From contig NC_077234.1 of assembly GCF_027887165.1 (NCBI RefSeq), positions 254,231,158-254,295,157 on the forward strand: a stretch of 64,000 bases of DNA, in the 5' to 3' direction. The first letter of the stretch is position 1. Each line of letters starts with the position of its first letter. The DNA comes from Monodelphis domestica. Taxonomy: Eukaryota > Chordata > Mammalia > Didelphimorphia > Didelphidae. Below the pieces are notes generated by a model. That model was not told where the DNA came from and did no database searches. It saw only the letters and a list, made by a program, of their open reading frames with translations. The position numbers and the translations under genes were made by a program. This document shows, piece by piece, positions 34,356 through 46,176 of the stretch.

Positions 34356-36030
34356 AATGAATCTGAAGAAAATTACAAAACTATGTTTTATTTAATTTAA
34401 GTTTATATGACATAATCTCAAGTGGTCCTCAAAATGGCAAGGAAATTCTTTCATTCCTTTACTTGACTGAGTAGCCTACTTACCACAGTGATTTTAAATA
34501 TTTTTTTTATTAGTCCTTGATTCTTCCATCTCTCTCTCTCTCTCTTCATCCTCTCAACTTAAAACCTTGTATCGTATTTCTCAAAAAAAGTGAAACCATT
34601 TGTCAAAAGTTCTATGTTCTCCCACCTTGCTCCTCTGACATCACTGAGATGCCTGTTGACTTTATTTTTTCTTTCATATCTGTCTCAGATATATAAATTA
34701 ACATTCTCCTTGCCAATGAAAACTCTTCATTTAAAAGTAATCTCATTCCTTCATGTGTTCTTGAGAAAATTACCCTCTATATCACCTCCACTTTGTAATT
34801 TTTCTCCAATCATTTTATTTCTATTGGTTACTTCATTACTGCCCTTAGATGTGATTATTTCATTTCCATTCTCAAAAAAGAACAAAAAACCCTCTTTTAC
34901 TTGATTCATCCATCCATACTTAGCTATTAGATACCTAAGTATTCTCCCTTTTATTATTAAACTCTTTGAGAAGACCATTTTCAATACATGTTCCTCTTTA
35001 ATTTCTTCTTACTCTTTCCTTGATGCATTATATTCTGACTTCCAATCACATCATTCAAGAAAACTCTTCTCTCCAAAGTTGGTAATTACTTAGCAGTTTT
35101 TGAATGCAATGTTTTTTTTTCAATCCTCATCTTTCTATATCTCTCTGAAGCCTTTGACACCACCATTCATCCTCTTCTCCTTGAAATCCTTTCTCTATAG
35201 CTTTTTGTGACACCATTGTAATCTAGTTCTCTTCCTATCTTTCTGAATGCTCTTTATTTTGCTGTACTGGATCTTCATCCATGTCATGCATGGAAACTTT
35301 GTGTATGTGTACATGTGTGTGTGTGTGATAGGGCTCTTTGATGTATCTCCTTCCCTTTTCCATCTGTACCATTTCTCTTAGTGATCACATCAGCTCCCAT
35401 GAATTAAATTATGATTCCCATGCTGATAATGCTCAAATGTACTTATCCAATCTTAATATCTCTACTAACTTTGATACTTGCATATTCAACTGTCTACTAT
35501 ATATCTCAAAATGAATATCATGTGAATATCTTAAACATAACATGTTAAAAAGAGAAATAATTTTCTTTTCCCGATAACTCTTCCTTCTTTTTAAGTTACC
35601 CATTATTGCTGTGGATGTCATCATCCTCTTTGTCTCACAGCCTTGGGTTTCTTGTTAACATTTATTGATGAAAAATTGAATTATCTGTGATTTCATTTTT
35701 CATTCTTCACTCAGTTTTTCTCACTTGGGATTTTTTCCACATTTCTATAGCAGCCTCCTGACCTTTGATGTTCATATTACAAAAGCCTTTTCCTCTAGTT
35801 GGTTCCTTCCAGAACTTCAATTTTAAGGAATTTAAGGTATCCATATCTTTTTGCTTCAAGCTCTACTCCTGATTCTCTGGGTTCTCTCCATCATTCCACA
35901 GTTTCCTTCTTGTACCCCTCTCTACCTTTTTACCCCAAAGATTGTTTTGATATATTCTTCTCCCATTAGACTGAAACTTCCTTGAGGGCAGGGACTGTCC
36001 TTCTTCTTGTAGTTGTAGTTCTAGAACTGG
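33130..36030 (+). mobile_element. Old L2-clade LINE with ORF2 traces
   Basis: CT-rich sense strand with traces of a non-LTR ORF2: an endonuclease-like 'DFNIHS' segment near 33165-33190, then RT traces near 35130-35190 (EAFDTTIHPLLLEIL) and near 35350-35450 (ISSHELNYDSHADNAQMYLS, in which the catalytic YADD is HADN). The stretch CTTCCTTGAGGGCAGGGACT near 35971 resembles the L2 3' end. Heavily decayed and interrupted by microsatellites. The 104-codon plus frame at 34590-34904 lies in this element and is not a gene. Confidence 0.62.
34279..34352. repeat. (TA)n(TG)n microsatellite
   Basis: TA repeats (34279-34302) followed by about 24 TG units. Confidence 0.97.
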
Positions 36031-36264
36031 GAATAATTTCTGGTTATGAAAATTTTGATCTATAAAATGGATGCTATGTTTCCCCAATATGATGACTTTA
36101 TGGCTCCATTGTGAATGAGATAATTAACTTCATTTTTCATAGTACTGGATAGATTGTAGCCATTTGGGTCATGTAAGACTATGGAATAATATGTAGTTTA
36201 AAACAAGTCTACCTATCTAATTTATCTTTATAAAGAAAAATGTATGTATGTATGTATATACAAC
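36031..36264. other. No gene recognised
   Basis: Short AT-rich interval with a (GTAT)n run near 36240. Confidence 0.4.
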
Positions 36265-36424
36265 ATACTGTGGCATTTAAAAGAGTGGATGCTATAAACT
36301 GTAAGAGTTAAAATGGTTGGGTGTCTTAAACTGTAGTGATTAAAATAGTGGAAGATATAAATTGTGATAGATATAAAGAGTGGATGAGTAAATTGTGGCC
36401 GCAGGAAATATGTTTTCACTACAG
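36265..36424. repeat. Second copy of the unnamed repeat at 770-899
   Basis: GTGGCATTTAAAAGAGTGGA ... AATATGTTTTCACTACAG. It contains an extra internal partial duplication (TAAACTGTAAGAGTTAAAAT and TAAACTGTAGTGATTAAAAT) compared with 770-899. Confidence 0.6.
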
Positions 36425-37319
36425 TGTTTTGTTTTTAAATCAAATATAAGGTGGTTGCCAGGGAAATATTTCCAATTATGAATATACCCAAGTCAACTGG
36501 GTTTTATAGAGAATTTAATTAATAATACAATGAGGAATTAAAGAAAGAGAGAAATAGAGAGAAAGAGGGAATAATGAGAAAAGGATAGACTGGCCCAGGG
36601 TAGCCCTGGCCAACCAAGGCCCAAGTCCTAAAAGAAAAGATCAGTCAGTCAGTTATCACTCACCATAAGATCTTGTTCAAGCGAGGATTCTGGGGGACAG
36701 AGTCTCCCCAGAGGGAGTTCCAGCCAGAGTCAGCCTCCCTTGAGAGACCTCCTTAGAGATTGTCCTTCAAGAGATTCTTCTCAAGAGACCCTCCTTAGAG
36801 CCTGTCTCTCCAGAGAGAGTCCCTTCTCAAGAGATCCTTTTTCTTATATAGGGGGTTTTCTCCTATGTCACCTCCCCTAAGTTCTTCCATCTACCAATCA
36901 CAGTAGACATTTTCCAAAGGACAGCCCATTTTGAATTCACAGCTGAGTTGACTAATCCCTTTAGTAAGTTTGAACCAGAAAAAAACTTCTGAATAAGTTT
37001 TCACCTCTTTGTTCCTTGTAAATTCACAAGTTGCCTGACCTTTAATAGGTACTTAGCACCCCTTTGTATTACTTTAAAAAATAGGCATGGCTTAAAGAAC
37101 TTTTTGCCTCATTATAAGTATGGGTTTAAGTACTTTCATTGTTTAGTAAGGAGTTTTCTCCCCTAAAGCAGTCTTAAGTACGGGTGGAGTAGAGGTCTCC
37201 CATTTCTGAGGTAAGTAGAGTTCTCAAATTTCTGCTTTAAGTAGAGTTCACTGCCCAAATGGGGAAATGGTCTTAATCCAATCTTATAAAGTGGGGTCTG
37301 GGAATTTTTAAGGTTCACA
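36425..37319 (-). repeat. LTR (solo), about 895 bases
   Basis: On the minus strand it runs TGTGAACCTTAAAAATTCCC ... AAAAACAAAACA, so it has TG/CA ends. It includes a TATA box (CTATATAAG, rc near 36846-36854) and a cluster of imperfect TCTCAAGAGA-type repeats (36715-36835) downstream. No gag or pol lies next to it. I could not find a convincing target duplication. Confidence 0.6.
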
Positions 37320-37400
37320 ATACACAAACATACATACATGTATGCATATATATACACACACACATATATATATATGTGTGTGTGTGTATATATATATGCA
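37320..37400. repeat. (CA)n(TA)n(TG)n microsatellite
   Basis: Alternating CA, TA and TG runs, potentially palindromic. Confidence 0.9.
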
Positions 37401-37559
37401 TAACCTGAACTGAGGCAAATAAAATTTTCAGGTCATCAGATAGTGTCCTCTGTTCCATGTTTCCACTGAATGCTTTTAAAAGTCTTTCAAAAAATGGTAC
37501 ATGTAATAAGTTTATGAAGGTTTTAAAACCAATGCAAAGAGAACTCACTTTATAGCTTT
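37401..37559. other. No gene recognised
   Basis: Short unassigned DNA between LTRs. Confidence 0.4.
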
Positions 37560-37921
37560 TGTGCTATGAGACAATCTTGAAAATAGGATTAACTCCCCGT
37601 TGCATATTTTTAAATTAATCAGCAAAAACTGAAAAGACCCCTACTTAACACTAAGTATGCAAGTCACTTACTAAAGTGGGTGACAACTCCAGAGTGACTG
37701 ACCAACCCGTGGGCAGTACTAAGCAAATTTAAAGACTGCAATTTGCTCCCATAAAGTGGAGGAAGGGACAGGAAAGGATGTGGAAAAAGGACTATAAAAG
37801 TCCTGACCTTCTTGTCCAAGGTAATCTTCAGCCTGAATCTAGGGTTTTGAAGATTTTGGACTAGAACTGCGACTTGGTGCTATGACTTGGGACTTTGACT
37901 GGGACTCTGGCTCTTGGACAG

Positions 37922-38685
37922 CTACTGGTAAAACTGCTCCTGGATCTCCTGTTTTGATTTGGCTTTCCATGTACCCTTACTGATCATTATTTTTATTGCA
38001 TTATGATATGAAAAGGTTGCATTTCTTATTTCTGCTTTTCTGCATTTGTTTGCCATGTTTTTATGATCTAGTACACGGTCAACCTTTGTGGATATACCAT
38101 GTGTTGCTGAAAAGAAGGTATATTCCTTTTTGTACCTATTTATTTTTCTCCACATATCTATTAACTCTAATTTTAATAAGATTTTATTCACATCTTTTAC
38201 CTCTTATTTATTTTTTTATTTGATTTGTCTAAATTTGATAGTGGTAGGTTCAGGTTTCCCACTAGTATAGTTTTACTATCTATTTCCTCCTTCAATTCCA
38301 CTAGTTTCACCTTTAGAAATTTGGATGCTATACCATTTGATGCAAACCTGTTGATTACTGAAATTTCCTTATTGTCCATACTCCCTTTTATCAGGATGTA
38401 TTTATCTTCCCTATCCCTTTTAATCAGATCTATTTTTATTTTGGCTTTGTCTGATATCATGATTGCAACTCCTGCCTTCTTTCTATCAGTTGAGGCCCAA
38501 TGGGTTTTGTCCCAACCTTTAATTCTAACCTTGTGAGTATCTACCTGCCTCAGGTGTGTTTCTTGTAGACAACATATAGTAGGACTTTGGATTTTAATCC
38601 ACTCTCCTATTTGTTTTTGTTTTATGGGTGAGTTCATCCCATTCACATTCAAAGTTATGATTGTCACTTGTGTATTCCCCAGCAT
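37922..38685 (-). pseudogene. L1 ORF2 N-terminal endonuclease
   Basis: AP-like endonuclease that nicks target DNA in L1 retrotransposition. Starts MLGNTQVTIITLNVNGMN (38685); CLQETHL carries the catalytic Glu. The usual GDLN reads GNLN near 38255, losing a catalytic Asp, whereas the copy at 56530 keeps it; NMYAPN reads NRFASN. A stop follows KKINKR at 38197, after which the frame resumes (38191-37922). Confidence 0.85.
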
Positions 38686-39464
38686 TTTGATATCCTATCC
38701 TAGACCTGTCCTTTCTTCTTTTGCTATATCCTTTTAAACTAGTGTTTTACATTTATTCAATTACCCTAATCCCCTCCCTTAATATGCTTCCTTTTATGGC
38801 CCCTACCTTTTTGTTACCTTCCTGTTTTTATAGGGTCTGTTAAGTTCCCTCCCCCCTCTCTTTCCCTCCTTTTATTTACTACCTCCCCTCTGCCTGCCTT
38901 GGTTTTCCCTTCTCACTTATCCTGTAGGATAATATAGAATTCAAGACCCCAATGGATCTGGATGCTCTTCCCTCTCAGAACTGATTTCACTGAGAGTAAG
39001 GTTTAAGTATTACCTATTAGCACTTTTTTCCTCTCCTTCTTATAAGACTATTCTTCCCCTCCCCCTCCCGTGTGTATCTTTGTGTGATAAAGATTATCGT
39101 ATTTATTTTATTTCTTCAAGTATCTCTTGGTGCCATCTTTGATTGCCCCCTCCTTTTTTAATTTTTTTGCATATCATCTTATAGCCATTAATTCCCCTGT
39201 GAATAGCCATTAATTCTTCCTGTGAATGATTCTTCTACTATAATAATGAATACAATTTTTGAGTTACAAACATTTCCCCCCCATATTAATATATATATAA
39301 TTTGATCTAATTATAGCCCTTAAAGAAGAGAGTTTGAATAAAAAAAATTTCCCTTTTCCCTCTCTTATTTACCTTTTCATATTTCTCTTGATCTTTGTGT
39401 TTGGATATCAAACTTTTCACTTAGGTCTGGGCTTTTTGTTACAAATACTTGGAAATCTTCTATT

Positions 39465-40429
39465 TTATTGAATTCCCATCCTTTCTCCTAGAAGTATATA
39501 GTCAGTTTTGATGGATAGGTGATTCTTGGTTGAAGGCCCAATTCTCTTGCCTTTCTCAATATCATGTTCCAGGCTTTGCGGTCCTTTAGTGTGGAAACTG
39601 CCAGGTCTTATGTGATCCTCATTGGTGCTCCTTGGTATCTGAATTGTCTCTTTTTGGCTTCTTATAGAATTTTCTCCTTGGCTTGAAAGCTCTGGAATTT
39701 GGCAAATTGCATTCCTGAGAGTTGTCTTTTGAGGATTTAGTGTGGAGGGTGTTCTATGAACTCTTTCAATATCTAGTTTTCCCCCTTGTTCAGGAACATC
39801 AGGGCAGTTTTCTTTGATGATTTCTTGTAGTATGATGTCAAGATTTCTATTTATTTCTGGCTTTTCAGGTAGACCAATGATTCTCAAATTGTCTCATCGT
39901 GACCTGTTTTCCTGATCTGTTATCTTGTCAGTGGAATATTTTATGTTTTCTTCCATTTTGTCAGTCTTTTGACTTTGCTTTATTAATTCTTGCTGTTTTG
40001 CAAGACCATTGGTTTCCAGTTGCCCTATTCTGGTCCTTAAGGTCTGGTTTTCTGTTATTATCTTTTGGTTTTCTGCTTTATTTTGATCTTCTGATATAGT
40101 CTTTTGAATTTCATTTTTGAATTGGTCTGTCCCACTTTTTGTGGCTTCCAACTGTTTCTCCAATTGGGAGTTCTTGTCCTTTAGACTGTTATTTTCTCTT
40201 TGAACTATTTCCCACTTTTCTTGGCAGAAGGTTTCTATTTTTTGGATAAGCTCCAATTTAAATTCTTTAAGAGGTTGTGGACAATTTCTTTCTTTCTTTT
40301 TTTTGAAGGTTTTGGTTTTGTTTGAATTTCCTTCTCTTTTTCCTCTGTAGCCTGGATTTTTTCTCCATAAAAATTTTCCAGGGTCAGTGCCTTCATTTTT
40401 TTGTGGAGGAGGTTATGACTCCTGGGCAA
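39465..40429 (-). pseudogene. L1 ORF1 (RNA-binding protein), broken
   Basis: ORF1p coats L1 RNA as a trimer. Three minus-strand frames in order: 40429-40235 (Lys/Glu-rich N-terminus), 40256-39894 (coiled coil: ENNSLKDKNSQLEKQL and heptad-like Leu/Gln), and 39887-39465 (RRM/C-terminal: MRIIGLPEKPE, IERVHRTPSTLNPQ). Frameshifts separate them. The C-terminus ends at QTDYILLGERMG-like sequence near 39470. Confidence 0.85.
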
Positions 40430-41410
40430 AATTTGCCATCACTGTGGAGGTTTTCCCTTCCCTTTTTAGTCAGAAATTTGAATGAGATGGACAGGTTCTC
40501 TGTGTATGGAGTTAAGGAGCAAGGATTTTGCCTGAAGCAAGCTCTGGAATCTCCACAGCTTCTGCTGTTCTCTGCCTTTCTCTGCGCCGCCTTTATAAGT
40601 GTTACCATGGTCCACACTCCCTAATTCATTGGGGTTTCAGGTGAAGCTTCTGCTGTTCACTGCCCTTCTCTGCACTTCCTTCCCAAGAGTGCCCAATGTC
40701 TCTGCTCCCCAGCCCACCGGGGTTTCAGGTGTAGCTGCTCTCAGGGGTAGGTCTTTGGTGGTCTAAGTCAGCTCCAAAGGACCTAGAGGTGCCCCTTACT
40801 CACTCTAGAAGTGTCCCTCACTCACTCGCTGATTCTGGCACACTGGCCCTGACTCTGACTCCGTAGGTGGGGTGGGGGAGGGTAGATCAGCTCACATTTT
40901 GGTGGGAGCTTTTTCACCCACTGATCGTGTCAAAATGCCCAAATCCCATGTACCTTCAATGTTGCACCCTACTGTAGAGTTCCTTCATTCTTATGAATTT
41001 GGTTTTTTTTTTTTTGGTCTTTTGAGGTAGTCTATATTGGTGGGTGCTGAGGAGAGGAAGAGCCCCACATATAGACTGCCTCCATGCTTGGGTAAGAGCC
41101 CCAGTGTCTGTATCTCCTCTTTAGGAGCTTCTCTTGGGTGATTGAGAAGCTGACCCTCCTTTCCTGGCTTTTGGAGAGATTAGTTCTGGATAGACTTTCC
41201 CTTATTGGAGGATGCTGGATGAGCGGAACCCCTGTTTAATTTACAACCGGGTCCTCTGCCTAAGGATTAACAAGCCCTCCTGGCTGACCTGGGGACCAGT
41301 GCAACATTTAGGGTGATAGGCTAGACCTCTTTATGCTCTTTTATATTTCTCTTCCTTCACTTCTTCTACCTTTTTGTAAATAAAACTATTAAAAGTCATT
41401 TTTGGCTTGA

Positions 41411-42456
41411 GCTATAATATTTTTAAATTAGCAAAGATAGTATTATCTTAAAATTCTTATATATTTAGTCAAACCCTCATTTTAATTCCTTACACAAGTA
41501 ATCTTTTATGTGTATAAACTACTGATTGACTCATATTCAGAAACTTTACTTTTCTCAATGTGGCAAATGATTAATGTTGTTGTAGTCACTGGAATGAGAT
41601 CAGGCAAGGTCAGTATCTTAGGTAAGACCCTGGAAATGAAAATGGTATTATTGAAATGAAGAAAACTCCATAGTCCTGAAGGACTTTAAACACTAAATTC
41701 ATGAATGAATAAAAAGTTCAAATATTCTACTCAACTTAAATAGAATAATATATATTGTTCTTATATGTTATATAATTTTTAAAAAGTTATCTTCCATTTT
41801 TCTTCCTAGATCTAGCCAGACCAAGAGTGACCCTATGAAAACCATGATGACTGTGCAATTGAATGATTTTCCCTGGGATTAACTTCTTATCCTCAACCAT
41901 AATAAACTTGCTAATGGTCTTGATGCTAGAGGGAAAACTATGAAATAGTAACCACTTAGATTGTTGTTGGAAATCTTGTACAATTGTTATAAACAATGCA
42001 TTAAGCAATTTTGAGAGGGGAAAATTGTTTTCTCCAAAATTACTTTCTCCCACTATAGCTAAATTGCTTTACCACAGCCAATAAATCACATGAACTAGAA
42101 GGAAAAGAATAGATTAGGTCATATTTTGGCTAGGCATGTCTCAGTGATCATACCACTGACTTCAACCTCCACAAGGTCTTATTCTTCTGAGTATTTTGTC
42201 TATACTATGAGTACTGCATATACACTAATTGTTTTATTAATCACCTCTGTGTTTGGAATTTCTGAGGTGAGATAAGGTTCACTCTCTCTAAAGTATTATA
42301 AAGTCCATTAAGTTTTGAGAAGTTCCCAAAAGACACTTAGTGGGTACTCCTAATAGCAGCTATATTAGTAGGTTCCTCTTAGGAAATTTAAAAAAATTGT
42401 ACTGTAGGAGAGGCACAATGTTGTCTAGGTCTAGAGAACTAGAAAAGGCAACTCAC
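41411..42456. other. No gene recognised
   Basis: AT-rich DNA. The 88-codon minus frame at 41787-42053 has no recognisable motif. Confidence 0.4.

Positions 42457-42489
<33 letters not shown>
42457..42489. repeat. (TG)n microsatellite
   Basis: About 16 TG units just before the MITE. Confidence 0.95.
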
Positions 42490-42493
<4 letters not shown>

Positions 42494-42500
42494 CAATATA

Positions 42501-42891
42501 CAGTCGTTCTTACTATATCGTGTTTCACTTATCATGGCTTCACTGTATCATGGGTTTCCTTAAATCTAATTTTGTAGAATTAGCACAAATTTGAGAATGT
42601 GAGAATATACACAGCTTAATACTGGCTAAAAGGTGACCAACTATAGCACTGTGTTCTGTATCCTGGGCACTGATTGCCTCAGTGTTTATAAGAGTGTGGA
42701 AAAGGTTAAGAAGAGTGTTGAAAAGTTTTATAGGAGAGTGGGAAGGTTTTATAAAGCCATATATATATATGGCTTTATAAAACCTTTATTATATATTATA
42801 TATAATATTGGATTGGATTGTTAATTCCCAAATTTTCACCTATAACTGGGGTCTCTGGAATGTAATTTCCACAATAGGTGAGAGATCACTG
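42501..42891. mobile_element. MITE, pogo/Tigger-like, copy 1
   Basis: 391 bases with terminal inverted repeats (CAGTCGTTCTTACTATATCG at the left; AGAGATCACTG at the right) and TA on both sides, the duplication expected for Tc1/mariner-superfamily elements. Matches 52778-53168 along its length. No transposase. It contains a perfect palindrome at 42743-42786. Confidence 0.85.
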
Positions 42892-43304
42892 TACCTGTTA
42901 CATTAAATATCTCTTAATTACATGTAAAAATGTTGACATTTGTATTTTTTTTTGTGGTTTTTAAATTTTGAGTTCCAAATCCTCTTTCCTTTTTCTTCTC
43001 AGGAATATAATCAATTTGATAATGATGAAACATGTGAAGTCATTCAAAACATATTTCCCTTATAGTCACATGGTAAAGAAAACACAGATCAAAGCACACA
43101 TAGACCAACATAGATACACATATGCACAAGAAAATTTTAAAAAAAGATAGTACCCTAAGATCTGCATTCAGACATCATCATTTATTTTTCTGGAGTCCTT
43201 TAGAATTGTCTAGGATTGTTGTATTAATCAGAATAGCTAAATCATTTATTGATCATGAAGCAATATTGTTATTACTGTGTACAATGTACTCTTGGTTCTT
43301 TTCC
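42892..43304. other. No gene recognised
   Basis: AT-rich; the 60- and 85-codon plus frames show nothing recognisable. Confidence 0.4.
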
Positions 43305-43485
43305 TTTCTTGAATTCAAACCTGTCCTGAGACTTAATAGCTATGTGACTGTGCAAATAACTAAACCCTATTTGTTGTAGTTCTCCATCTGTAAAATGTTT
43401 TGCAAAGGGAAATAACAAAGCACTCTAGTATATTTGTGAAGAAAATCCCAAACAGACAAAGTCAGACAGAATTGAAATGATTAAA
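43305..43485 (+). mobile_element. CORE-SINE remnant (Mar1-like)
   Basis: CTTGAATTCAAACCTGTCC ... ATAGCTATGTGACTGTGC ... AAACAGACAAAGTCAGACAG; same 3' architecture as 22345-22540 but more diverged. Confidence 0.7.
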
Positions 43486-44345
43486 ATATAAAATTGTGCA
43501 CTTAAACTATCCCACTGATCCACCATTCAGTTTCTCAACCAGTACCAGCTTGTTTTAGTAATTATCACTTTCTACTGTAGTTTTCACCTTTTTTTATGAG
43601 TCCATTGAGATTCTTGACATTTTTGTTCTTCCAGATGAATTTTAATTATTTGTTTTTCTGGTTTCTAAAATATTTTGGTCATTTTATTGCTTTGGTGCTG
43701 AATAAGCAAGTTTAATTAGGCAGAATGGCAATTTTAATTAAATTGGCTCAACCTATCCATGAGCAATTGATATATTTCCAATTACTTAGATCTGATTATG
43801 TATGGAAAAGTGTTTTATATTTTTGTCCATATATTTCCTGAGTTTATCTTGGCATGTGGACTTCTAAACATTTTATATGGTCTCTAGTAATTCTAGATAG
43901 AATGTCTCTTTTTGTTTTTCTACTAGATTTTTTTGGTAGTATATAGAAAGGTTGGAGTTTTTTTGTGATTCATTTCATGTCCTTCAACATTGTTGAAATT
44001 ATTGTTTTAAATAATTTTTGATTCTCTGGGATTCTTTATGTATACCATCATATTATCTTTGAAGTGTGATTTTTTGTTTCTTCATCTTTTATAATTCTTT
44101 CAATTAGTGATCATTGTATCATTGATATAGCTAGCATTTCTGGTGAAAAATGGAATAATAGTGGTGATAATGGACATCCTTGCTCCACCATTGATCTTAT
44201 TGGGAAGATCACTAGCTTACCCCCATTACAGGTAGGGCTTGCTGATCTCTTTAGATTGATGCTAATTATCATTTTAGAAAAAAAGCTCCACTCATTCCTA
44301 TGCTTTTTGGCATTTTTTAAAAATAGAAATGAGCTCTGTATTTTG
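43486..44345 (-). mobile_element. Old L1 ORF2 fragment
   Basis: Antisense ORF2 colinear with 30720-30830 and 31650-32160 (CCACTGATCCACCATTC, AACCAGTACCAGCTTG, ATCCATGAGCAATTGA). It extends further into RT (TGGTGATAATGGACATCC), beyond what the other minus copies keep. Many stops. Confidence 0.8.
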
Positions 44346-44352
44346 TGGAAAG

Positions 44353-44386
<34 letters not shown>

Positions 44387-44880
44387 GTGAGAGAAATGTT
44401 GATACCATTCCTCATTTAATCACTATTTACTAAATCTATGGTGATATTAGGGGATCAGTGGTTGATAGTTGATAAGATAAGAATGATGGGCATATTGTTA
44501 AGATTATAGTTTATTATGTATTAGTAATATAGTTTATAATTTACAAGACAAAGTCATATGATTGTCAAATTACTTTATTGCTAGTTTGTTATTGTTTAAT
44601 CAATACCCCTAACCACCATGAGTCATTGCCATTGCTCCCTTCTGGCATTTTTCTCTAGCTTTCCATTTTCTTATCTTCTAAGTTACTGTTAACCATAGCA
44701 GCAATTGTTTTATTTCTTATGAAAATCATTGTTGAAGTGACAGAAGGTAGTGGTTATTATTAATGTCTATATCCCTCAACCAGCTATGATTAATGTGACT
44801 GCCTTTCAACCAATTATAGTTTTCCTTACTTCTGATATTAGCCAAATATGAAACTACTAATTCAACTTTTAGTATACTGT
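44346..44880. other. No gene recognised; (TG)n at 44356-44385
   Basis: AT-rich DNA. The minus frame 44989-44726 reads through the LTR edge and is not gene-like. Confidence 0.4.
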
Positions 44881-45653
44881 TAAAGCAGGAAGGCCGACCT
44901 GCAGCCTTCCCATGAAAGGAAAGATAGAAAGCTGACCTTGGGGAAGGACTACAGTCGAGGAGATGGACAAGAAACAGGCAGATACACACGAAATATTTGA
45001 CAATGGAGCTCCACAGAAAAAGCCCCCCACTACTTAGCTATCACGAGGACATGATACCTCTAAGCAGTCCTACATTAACAACACATGGAAATAGGAATAT
45101 AGAGATTAGCTGAGAGGAAAAGTCCCGATCCCTTGCAGCCTGGGCTGCAGGTACGAATCAGTCCGGCTTGAGGAGAGATCAAGAAAGAAATCACTGGTTC
45201 CTTAGAGCTGGTACTCTAAGCATGAACCACTTGAAGATAAGAGATTGAGGAGGAAAGGTCTTTCAGGAAGAGAGAGATAGAGTGAGAAAGTTAAAGATGG
45301 AGCTTGGCCAGAGGCCACGCTCCAGGAAAGACAGACATAGGTGAGAGGTGATGAGGCAAGAGAGACCTGGCCTTCTATGGAGCTCCTATTTATTACCATT
45401 GAGATGCAAATGTGCACGATACATAGGGATGAGTGCATAGTGTATTATCATTGGTTAACAACAAGGTATAGGTGTGGTTTGTCTCAGCCAGGTGAGCACA
45501 AAGAAGCCTGATTTCGTGCCTAACCTGGGGGACGCTGGGATTAAGGGTCAAAAGGCTTTACTTGCCACGTGCAGGACTGAGCATGCTCTCTTCTAATACA
45601 ATCTTTACATTCTGACTGTTTCCCTTGTCCCTAGATAGGTGTGGACTGCTACA
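44881..45653 (-). repeat. ERVK-like solo LTR
   Basis: About 773 bases. Minus strand starts TGTAGCAGTCC; the other end reads CCTGCTTTA, an imperfect inverted repeat of the start. ACTGTT occurs at 44876-44881 and again at 45654-45659, fitting a 5-6-bp target duplication. Contains an octamer ATGCAAAT (45406-45413) and, on the minus strand, AATAAA near 45388. Less AT-rich than its flanks. No internal retroviral genes. Confidence 0.65.
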
Positions 45654-45960
45654 ACTGTTGACTCATTTCATAATTTTATTCATAAATTCTATTTCTTTTC
45701 TCAATTTCCCCTCTACACCTCTTAATTGGATTTTTTTCAGAGATTCAAAGAATTCTTGTTGGACTTCTTTCAAATTTACTGTTTTTTTTTTCCTTTGAGG
45801 CTTTATTGTAGTTGTCTTGTTATTATTAGCTTTTTCTGAGTTTGCTTTGGTCTTCCCTGTCACCATAATATCTTTTTATGATCAGGTATTTCTTTCTTAT
45901 TATTCACTCATTTTTCCAAACTTTTTTTAAACTTTTAATTTTATGTTAAAGTTGGGCTCT
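45654..45960 (-). mobile_element. Possible L1 ORF1 N-terminal fragment
   Basis: The minus frame 45866-45663 (67 codons) starts MVTGKTKANSEKANNNK and is Lys/Glu-rich with KEVQQEFFESLKK, like the N-terminal and coiled-coil entry of an L1 ORF1 of another subfamily. The upstream T-rich DNA is also L1-like. The LTR at 44881-45653 interrupts it. Confidence 0.45.
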
Positions 45961-46176
45961 TCTCCTAGGGCTGAAGGGATAGTATTAAAAACTTTGGATT
46001 TTTAATGCTACTGTTTTCAGAGGTAGTACTCTGTTCATGAACCATCCATTTAAGCTGTTAATCAAAACAAAAATATATATTCTTTACTTTCTTCACCTAT
46101 CCATTTCCCCCCAAAAGAAAAGACAGTATATCAAAACATTTTAACAAAAGTGTGGAATCAGTTATTATTTTCCTTG

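Larger units (their letters stand above)
37922..41092 (-). mobile_element. L1 with 5'UTR, ORF1 and ORF2 endonuclease
   Basis: Minus-strand order: 5'UTR (about 41092-40430, colinear with 53890-54430), ORF1 (40429-39465), inter-ORF region, and ORF2 start (38685) through the endonuclease to 37922. ORF2 then stops abruptly with no RT, 3'UTR or poly(A). Loss of the 3' end with retention of the 5' end is the reverse of normal L1 truncation, which suggests a later rearrangement. Confidence 0.85.
37560..41410 (+). repeat. LTR apparently split by a minus-strand L1
   Basis: The left part (37560 to about 37925) has a TATA box, GACTATAAAAGTCCTGACC near 37789. The right part (about 41095-41410) ends with TGTAAATAAAACTATTAAAA, a polyadenylation-signal region typical of an LTR R-U5. 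The L1 lies between. The join has not been verified against an uninterrupted copy, so the two parts could be unrelated. Confidence 0.45.

Noticed and set aside
34590..34904. 104-codon hydrophobic plus-strand frame
   Set aside because: It lies in pyrimidine-rich old L2 sequence, and T/C-rich DNA gives Leu/Ser/Phe-rich frames by chance.
37320..37400. Functional hairpin at alternating CA/TA/TG
   Set aside because: Typical compound microsatellite; palindromic look is expected from the repeat.
38225..38536. 103-codon plus-strand frame
   Set aside because: Shadow of the L1 ORF2 endonuclease on the opposite strand.
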